Below the pieces are notes generated by a model, which was not told the origin of the DNA, did not search any database, and saw only the letters and a list, made by a program, of their open reading frames with translations. From Saccoglossus kowalevskii (Eukaryota > Hemichordata > Enteropneusta > Harrimaniidae), in contig NW_003124905.1 in the NCBI RefSeq assembly GCF_000003605.2, forward strand, positions 288,329 to 301,883: a stretch of 13,555 nt of DNA. Reading direction: 5' to 3'. This document shows positions 12,101 through 13,555 of the stretch, one piece after another. The position numbers and the translations under genes are program-made. Positions within the stretch are counted from its first letter, which is position 1. Each line of letters starts with the position of its first letter.

Positions 12101-12270
12101 CCGAATAAAGCTGCACAGGGAATTTTATTTTTACCTTCAAATGTCCTATTCCACATCTTCCTAGTGATGTTGTAGCCATCTTTAGGATCACTGCCCTCGT
12201 TAAGTGTCTCGTTCAACGCAATAGCATAAAGTAGCACTGCATCGTGAAAGGCTCCAACAAAATTATTAAC
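1..12270 (-). CDS. Receptor-type guanylate cyclase, natriuretic peptide receptor-like (partial, 14 exons in window)
   Basis: Membrane receptor that would convert GTP to cGMP when its extracellular domain binds a peptide. Joined in order, the exons encode 534 codons plus 2 bases: late ANF-receptor domain, one membrane helix, kinase homology domain and dimerization helix. This is the domain order of NPR-A/NPR-B. All exons end in GT and follow AG on the minus strand, and the phases agree at all 13 junctions, including split codons G (g|ga), D (g|at), R (ag|g), K (a|aa), E (g|ag) and R (ag|a). The gene is open at both ends: the N-terminal ectodomain and start codon lie beyond 13555, and the cyclase catalytic domain lies before base 1. 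Family membership is close to certain. The exact orthologue (NPR1, NPR2 or an invertebrate-specific paralogue) and the ligand are unknown. Confidence 0.95.
157..466 (-). other. Intron (310 bp)
   Basis: AT-rich intron. At its 3' end on the minus strand the pyrimidine tract is made of a short (TAAA)4 array (158-173, plus strand) leading into tttatttag. Confidence 0.85.
158..173 (+). repeat. TAAA tetranucleotide repeat at a splice acceptor
   Basis: Four TAAA units, which on the minus strand form the T-rich tract immediately before the acceptor of exon 1-156. Length changes here could affect the strength of that acceptor. Confidence 0.8.
467..635 (-). CDS. Exon: pseudokinase C-lobe, [10 protein letters not shown] and [10 protein letters not shown]
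   Basis: This exon encodes 2 bases, 55 codons and 2 bases. It reads [20 protein letters not shown], then [20 protein letters not shown] and ATIKKLN. The pattern EII-R---GE-PPFRP...LM--CW-E-P--RP closes the kinase homology domain in NPR-A/B. The acceptor is tatatgtccag|ag; the alternative AG two bases later would break the frame with exon 2941-3090. The donor is aatag|gtgagt. The split AG|A arginine joins it to the signalling helix. Confidence 0.95.
636..2940 (-). other. Intron (2305 bp) in the kinase homology domain
   Basis: The exons either side join through one split GAG codon, so no coding exon is missing. The sequence is AT-rich with scattered homopolymer runs (for example T10 at about 1809-1818) and a short GA run near 2634. 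The open frames at 1880-2101, 2153-2374 and 2515-2790 match nothing recognisable. No mobile-element ends were found. Confidence 0.8.
2941..3090 (-). CDS. Exon: pseudokinase [10 protein letters not shown] and [10 protein letters not shown] segment
   Basis: This exon encodes 2 bases, 49 codons and 1 base. The peptide [11 protein letters not shown] contains the kinase APE motif. It is followed by [18 protein letters not shown] (the kinase F-helix; D-YS-GIIL-EI in relatives) and [14 protein letters not shown]. The acceptor is aaaattag|aa and the donor is gtcaaag|gtaggc. The terminal g joins ag of the next exon to give the E of [10 protein letters not shown]. This fixes which of two neighbouring AGs is used there. 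Confidence 0.95.
3091..3448 (-). other. Intron (358 bp)
   Basis: AT-rich intron beginning just after gacaa|gtgagt and ending in attaaaattag. A plus-strand open frame covering 3334-3594 is only the shadow of the adjacent exon. Confidence 0.85.
3449..3611 (-). CDS. Exon: pseudokinase catalytic loop and DFG segment
   Basis: This exon encodes 54 codons plus 1 base. It begins [20 protein letters not shown] and continues [24 protein letters not shown] replaces the kinase HRDLK--N loop, so the catalytic aspartate is absent, as is usual for receptor cyclases. The magnesium-binding motif is a full DFG; human NPR-A and NPR-B carry DYG at this point. A serine-rich stretch ([14 protein letters not shown]) follows, corresponding to the activation segment. 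The acceptor is ttatccctacag|ggt and the donor is ttgacaa|gtgagt. The last a joins aa of the next exon to give lysine. Confidence 0.95.
3612..4054 (-). other. Intron (443 bp)
   Basis: Phase 0 intron. Contains a short duplicated tgttaa motif near 3875-3887. No further element seen. Confidence 0.8.
4055..4126 (-). CDS. Exon: kinase homology domain, [12 protein letters not shown]
   Basis: This 72-base, 24-codon exon, phase 0 at both ends, reads [20 protein letters not shown] then DIVK. It is the [15 protein letters not shown] signature found in nearly all NPR-type cyclases. The acceptor is caccatatcag|gac and the donor is gttaag|gtaaaa. The junction to the next exon (DIVK then GLHFLH) is seamless. 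Confidence 0.95.
4127..4280 (-). other. Intron (154 bp)
   Basis: Short AT-rich phase 0 intron. Nothing notable inside. Confidence 0.85.
4281..4385 (-). CDS. Exon: kinase homology domain, RFIGAC and EYCPKGSLQ
   Basis: This 105-base, 35-codon exon, phase 0 at both ends, translates to [20 protein letters not shown] then [35 protein letters not shown] is an almost exact match to NPR-type receptor cyclases and spans the hinge of the kinase fold. The acceptor is ccaattag|atg and the donor is ttacag|gtcagt. The ATG at its start is an internal codon, since the frame continues from the preceding exon (...IELKN then MREV). Confidence 0.95.
4386..4725 (-). other. Intron (340 bp)
   Basis: Phase 0 intron. 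AT-rich with a short purine-rich run near 4548-4565. Nothing else recognised. Confidence 0.8.
4726..4803 (-). CDS. Exon: kinase homology domain, VAVK lysine and alpha-C start
   Basis: This 78-base, 26-codon exon, phase 0 at both ends, encodes [20 protein letters not shown] then LIELKN. VAVK is the ATP-binding-lysine motif of the kinase fold, kept here as in NPR-A (VAVKRV-RKRIELTR). The acceptor is gttccag|ggt and the donor is aaaaac|gtaagg. In this family the domain does not phosphorylate substrates but binds ATP and restrains the cyclase. Confidence 0.94.
4804..5194 (-). other. Intron (391 bp)
   Basis: Phase 0 intron between the micro-exon and the VAVK exon. It has ordinary AT-rich sequence; an opposite-frame open stretch at 4910-5134 is unrecognisable. 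No further element seen. Confidence 0.8.
5195..5248 (-). CDS. Micro-exon: beta strand before the VAVK lysine
   Basis: This 54-base exon gives 18 codons, [18 protein letters not shown], phase 0 at both ends. Joined to the next exon it reads [16 protein letters not shown], equivalent to the FAKTAYYKGNLVAVKR stretch of NPR-A. The acceptor is ctgttttcag|aat and the donor is tacaag|gtatat. It is too short to be found as an open frame but is well supported by the protein match on both sides and by consistent phase. Confidence 0.9.
5460..5531 (-). CDS. Probable exon: glycine-rich loop region (uncertain)
   Basis: This 72-base exon is inferred because the protein needs a segment between ...SMLLD and NEDDIAEQQ. 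Among the possibilities I tried, only this one is open and phase 0 at both ends. Its translation includes [12 protein letters not shown] followed by [11 protein letters not shown], with YG-S placed like the glycine loop of NPR-A (SNYGSL). The donor agaaag|gtaaaa is good. The acceptor ggtattgcag is acceptable but its pyrimidine tract is weak. A better-looking internal acceptor (ttccccgcag) gives a 50-base exon that would break the frame. The segment may also be omitted in some transcripts, since exon 5674-5803 could splice in frame straight to 5195-5248. Confidence 0.5.
5674..5803 (-). CDS. Exon: cytoplasmic juxtamembrane and start of kinase homology domain
   Basis: This exon encodes 1 base plus 43 codons. 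The peptide [20 protein letters not shown] matches the RK---E-EL----WR--WEDV stretch that opens the kinase homology domain of NPR-A/B, with W and the acidic ED in place. It continues [20 protein letters not shown]. The acceptor is gttctttcag|g and the donor is ctcgat|gtaagt, a near-consensus site leaving phase 0. The join to the transmembrane exon gives VVVFLYRKYKLE, the expected arginine-rich cytoplasmic border. Confidence 0.94.
5804..7127 (-). other. Intron (1324 bp)
   Basis: Separates the membrane helix from the intracellular juxtamembrane exon; both join through one split arginine codon. A minus-strand frame at 6435-6710 (about 91 codons, hydrophobic start) is open but matches nothing I know and is not needed by the gene. 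No repeat or RNA gene seen. Confidence 0.85.
7128..7212 (-). CDS. Exon: transmembrane helix
   Basis: This exon encodes 27 full codons with 2 bases on each side. Translation gives [20 protein letters not shown] continuing IVVVFLY, an uninterrupted hydrophobic stretch of about 24 residues. It is followed across the junction by the basic stop-transfer stretch RKYK. It is the only membrane segment in the reconstructed protein and lies where NPR-A has its single helix. The acceptor is ctttcag|at and the donor is tacag|gtaaat. The split AG|G arginine is completed by the first base of exon 5674-5803. Confidence 0.95.
7213..7623 (-). other. Intron (411 bp)
   Basis: Very AT-rich, with several A and T runs. 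Nothing else recognised. Flanking exons join through a split GAT codon. Confidence 0.85.
7624..7762 (-). CDS. Exon: end of ectodomain, IIHWPGG and juxtamembrane cysteines
   Basis: This exon encodes 46 codons plus 1 base of the last extracellular segment. The peptide [12 protein letters not shown] leads into VGIIHWPGG and then [16 protein letters not shown]. The IHWP-G...PP-D-P-CGF pattern is the membrane-proximal signature of NPR-type guanylate cyclases; the two nearby cysteines (PACGF and EYCP) correspond to the pair conserved in NPR-A. This juxtamembrane region relays ligand-induced rotation to the membrane helix in that family. The acceptor is ttcgctacag|cct and the donor is gtcgcag|gtatgg. 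Its last g joins at of the next exon to give aspartate. Confidence 0.95.
8063..8184. mobile_element. Possible decayed relative of the MITE
   Basis: The plus-strand sequence from 8063 starts TTAAAG and carries agtcgtc followed by ct-cgcatgtg. These are the same two blocks, in the same order and nearly the same spacing, as the end of the element at 12523-12796. A candidate opposite end at about 8155-8184 contains atgc-cag--gacgac before attttaa, which would make a remnant of about 120 bp. The left end is fairly convincing; the right end is weak and the length is a guess. Confidence 0.4.
8879..9056 (+). repeat. Diverged interspersed repeat, copy 1
   Basis: Shares ordered blocks with 10232-10412: aacagct-aggg, then g-tagca-ac, then g-gcgtgtc followed by atcaaa and agacga, then gtac---act--agtagcatt. 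The block starting cgtgtc matches at 24 of 32 positions by hand count. No terminal inverted repeats or target duplication were found, so its class is unknown. It contains a 7 bp hairpin stem (acgctcg / cgagcgt, 8940-8969). Confidence 0.65.
9404..9498 (-). CDS. Exon: ANF-receptor domain, SIDANGDR segment
   Basis: This exon encodes 31 codons preceded by 2 bases. The peptide contains [15 protein letters not shown] then [14 protein letters not shown]. This is the conserved strand-turn of the natriuretic receptor ectodomain: NPR-C reads [15 protein letters not shown], and NPR-A has a GVTG-LKID-SGDR equivalent. One sequon (NVS) is present. The acceptor is ttctgattacag|ga and the donor is tttgag|gtaata, leaving phase 0. 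The introns on its two sides carry related copies of an intronic repeat (8879-9056 and 10232-10412), so this exon sits between direct repeats about 1.35 kb apart. Confidence 0.95.
9499..12134 (-). other. Intron (2636 bp) in the ectodomain region
   Basis: AT-rich intron separating two ectodomain exons that join directly through a split glycine codon, so no coding exon need be missing. It holds the second copy of a diverged repeat (10232-10412) with a perfect 8 bp hairpin stem, and an A7/T10 inverted run at 10202-10220. Open frames here on both strands are short and unrecognisable. Confidence 0.85.
10232..10412 (+). repeat. Diverged interspersed repeat, copy 2
   Basis: Same orientation and similar length as 8879-9056, lying in the next intron upstream in the gene. 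It carries a perfect 8 bp hairpin, tttttcca / tggaaaaa with a 7-base loop (10302-10324), at the position where copy 1 has its own different hairpin. Confidence 0.65.
12135..12270 (-). CDS. Exon: ANF-receptor ligand-binding domain, FHDAVLLY segment
   Basis: This exon encodes 45 codons plus 1 base of the extracellular ligand-binding domain. It carries the family hallmark [18 protein letters not shown] followed by KMWNRTFE, which matches the corresponding stretch of NPR-A and especially the clearance receptor NPR-C (VN-F---FHDA-LLY-LAL, then WNRTFEG). Three N-glycosylation sequons are visible (NET, NIT, NRT), as expected for a secreted-side domain. The acceptor is ...tgatag before GTT, giving phase 0 if that AG is right. 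The donor is gaag|gtaaaa, and its final g joins ga of the next exon to make glycine. It is the most N-terminal exon seen; the preceding part of the ectodomain is outside the window. Confidence 0.93.
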
Positions 12271-12522
12271 CTATCAGTGAAAACAAATGTTATTTGGTTT
12301 ATGAAACAATTAATCTTACCAGAAGCAGTATCAGCCAGAATAAATGCGAGGTTATCCGATGTACACATAATATGCAGTCACAATTATACAGTTTGTAGTT
12401 TAATATAAGTAGTGAAATTGGAAATGAGATTAAACACATTCAGACAATAGAGAATTCATGATTGTCATTTATTATATGCAAAGTGGTTTTAATATGCTCT
12501 GCCGTTCTAGTTTTGTAATTAA

Positions 12523-12553
12523 AGAACGGTAGTCGTCGCGTCACGCATGCGCG
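12523..12553 (+). repeat. Left terminal inverted repeat of the MITE
   Basis: About 31 bp, GC-rich against its surroundings, ending in the palindromic gcgcatgcg-like core. Pairs with 12766-12796. Confidence 0.78.
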
Positions 12554-12765
12554 TAATATATGGGTCTCATATAAACAAAGATGGCGACTTTGACTGTTGC
12601 GCGGATCAACGAGTACAAACTAGGATTTTCAGGTGATTGGAAGATATCAAAGGAGTCACCGGCGGTAATTAGCACAAGTCGCGCCCAGGTCAAACCTCAT
12701 ACTTGAGATTGCAATTGAAGCGCGTATTGAATTGTGGGAAAATCAATGTTAATCAACACAAGTGT

Positions 12766-12796
12766 CGCACATGCGTAGCGCGACGACTACCGCCCT
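12766..12796 (-). repeat. Right terminal inverted repeat of the MITE
   Basis: Inverted partner of 12523-12553, with 5 mismatches by hand alignment, followed directly by TTAA. Confidence 0.78.
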
Positions 12797-13452
12797 TTAA
12801 TACTATTTCGAATTAATAATGCTACTGAAAACACAAGTAAACACCAGTAAAAGTTGAGAAAACATGTTCGAATGGTGTGCGAAAGGAAACACACTACACA
12901 GGATCACCGGTTCATGCACTGTTCATTTGCCAACCATTATTAAAATTAATTGAAAATCAGCTAGCCATACTACAGTAAAACGTTTTAGAATGAATCCATG
13001 TGATAAAACATATGTTATAAATTCCTTAATATTGCTAGTAAATATATAACACATATAACACTGTCACTTGCTTCGAGCATGGTTATTAGAGGCTGTTTGA
13101 TATAGCAGTGGAACAAGGAAGGAGTTGTTCACCTACCTGTGAAACTCAATATACAATGTGGTGTGTGTATTTGTGATAGCACATCAATTTAGGATAACTG
13201 AGTGATCAGTTGATGTGGTGACTTGTGTTGACTAATGTGCGTAAAAGCAACGTGCGTGGTTGCACAATAGAATACGTAATAAGAACAATTCAAGCGTGAA
13301 GTGTGAATTGGATTTGTCAACCACGTGCATTTTGTGTCTGTGTAAATTTAAAGACGTGATACACTTAGCGTTTGCGAATATGTAGGAGGATCCTTTATGT
13401 GGTTGTGTTTAGATTTTATTTCATTCAAATTCATTGCTGAAACATTGTTAGT

Positions 13453-13469
13453 AGAGAGAGAGAGAGAGA
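13453..13469 (+). repeat. AG dinucleotide microsatellite
   Basis: Eight AG units and a final A in non-coding sequence near the window end. Likely to vary in length between individuals; no function implied. Confidence 0.9.
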
Positions 13470-13555
13470 TTAGCTGACAAAATAAGAACATTGCTAGGCG
13501 TAGGTTTGTGTAGATATCACATGAACTATCACACAGGAAGCTTGACAAAGGTAAA

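Larger units (their letters stand above)
12523..12796. mobile_element. Non-autonomous inverted-repeat element (MITE) flanked by TTAA
   Basis: Two inverted ends of about 31 bp face each other. The left end begins agaacggtagtcgtcgcg; the right end, read inward on the other strand, begins agggcggtagtcgtcgcg. Both continue into a -acgcatg-gcg core, with 26 of 31 positions the same by hand alignment. Each end abuts TTAA (12519-12522 and 12797-12800), the target duplication typical of piggyBac-type transposons. Because TTAA is itself palindromic, it might belong to the ends of a different class with a shorter duplication. At 274 bp it is far too short for a transposase. It lies in non-coding sequence upstream of the first visible exon. 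Confidence 0.8.
12271..13555 (-). other. Intron or upstream sequence, 5' of the first recognisable exon
   Basis: No exon could be supported here. The missing ectodomain exons, signal peptide and promoter must lie beyond 13555. The stretch contains the TTAA-flanked inverted-repeat element at 12523-12796, an AG microsatellite at 13453-13469 and a small palindromic patch around 13181-13217. A donor-like sequence on the minus strand near 13138 and another near 12316 have no convincing coding sequence in front of them. Confidence 0.7.

Noticed and set aside
12300-12360. Donor-like ctg|gtaaga on the minus strand with an open stretch before it (...HLFWLILLL)
   Set aside because: It could join at phase 0 with a 46-base intron, but the peptide does not resemble the ectodomain sequence expected just before [10 protein letters not shown] in this family.
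13130-13200. Strong donor-like cacag|gtaggt on the minus strand
   Set aside because: The sequence before it has stops in every usable frame within a short distance, so no coding exon could be defined.
13181-13217. Nested palindromic patch (acatcaa ... ttgatgt enclosing aactga / tcagtt)
   Set aside because: Short stems that compete with one another; such structures are expected by chance in AT-rich intron sequence.

Overview
This window is eukaryotic genomic DNA, most likely from an invertebrate animal. It is AT-rich, has no prokaryote-style gene packing, and its only recognisable coding sequence is split into short exons with GT-AG borders. CpG is common by eye, which argues against a vertebrate. 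The species cannot be named from the sequence alone.

One gene fills the window, on the minus strand: a single-pass receptor guanylate cyclase of the natriuretic-peptide-receptor (NPR-A/NPR-B) type. I could place 14 consecutive exons whose phases join without a break, giving 1604 coding bases (534 codons plus 2 bases). Read 5' to 3' on the minus strand, they are: C-terminal half of the ANF-receptor ligand-binding domain (12135-12270, 9404-9498, 7624-7762); transmembrane helix (7128-7212); juxtamembrane start of the kinase homology domain (5674-5803); glycine-loop region (5460-5531, the least certain exon; 5195-5248); VAVK lysine exon (4726-4803); middle and C-lobe of the pseudokinase (4281-4385, 4055-4126, 3449-3611, 2941-3090, 467-635); and the dimerization or signalling helix (1-156), which is still open at base 1. 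The signal peptide and N-terminal ectodomain exons lie beyond 13555, and the catalytic cyclase domain lies before base 1.

The rest is intron. The larger introns hold old mobile-element debris: a 274 bp TTAA-flanked miniature inverted-repeat element at 12523-12796; a more decayed relative of its terminus near 8063; and a diverged pair of about 180 bp repeats (8879-9056 and 10232-10412) on either side of exon 9404-9498. No RNA gene, CRISPR array, second protein gene or promoter could be supported.

In the working model, the ectodomain binds a peptide outside the cell, the signal crosses one membrane helix, the kinase homology domain acts as a regulatory pseudokinase, and the coiled helix passes it to a cyclase domain that makes cGMP. 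I saw no evidence of an entirely new system. The most notable points are five successive in-frame (phase 0-0) exons in the pseudokinase N-lobe, an ectodomain closer to clearance receptor NPR-C than to NPR-A, and the inverted-repeat element family.
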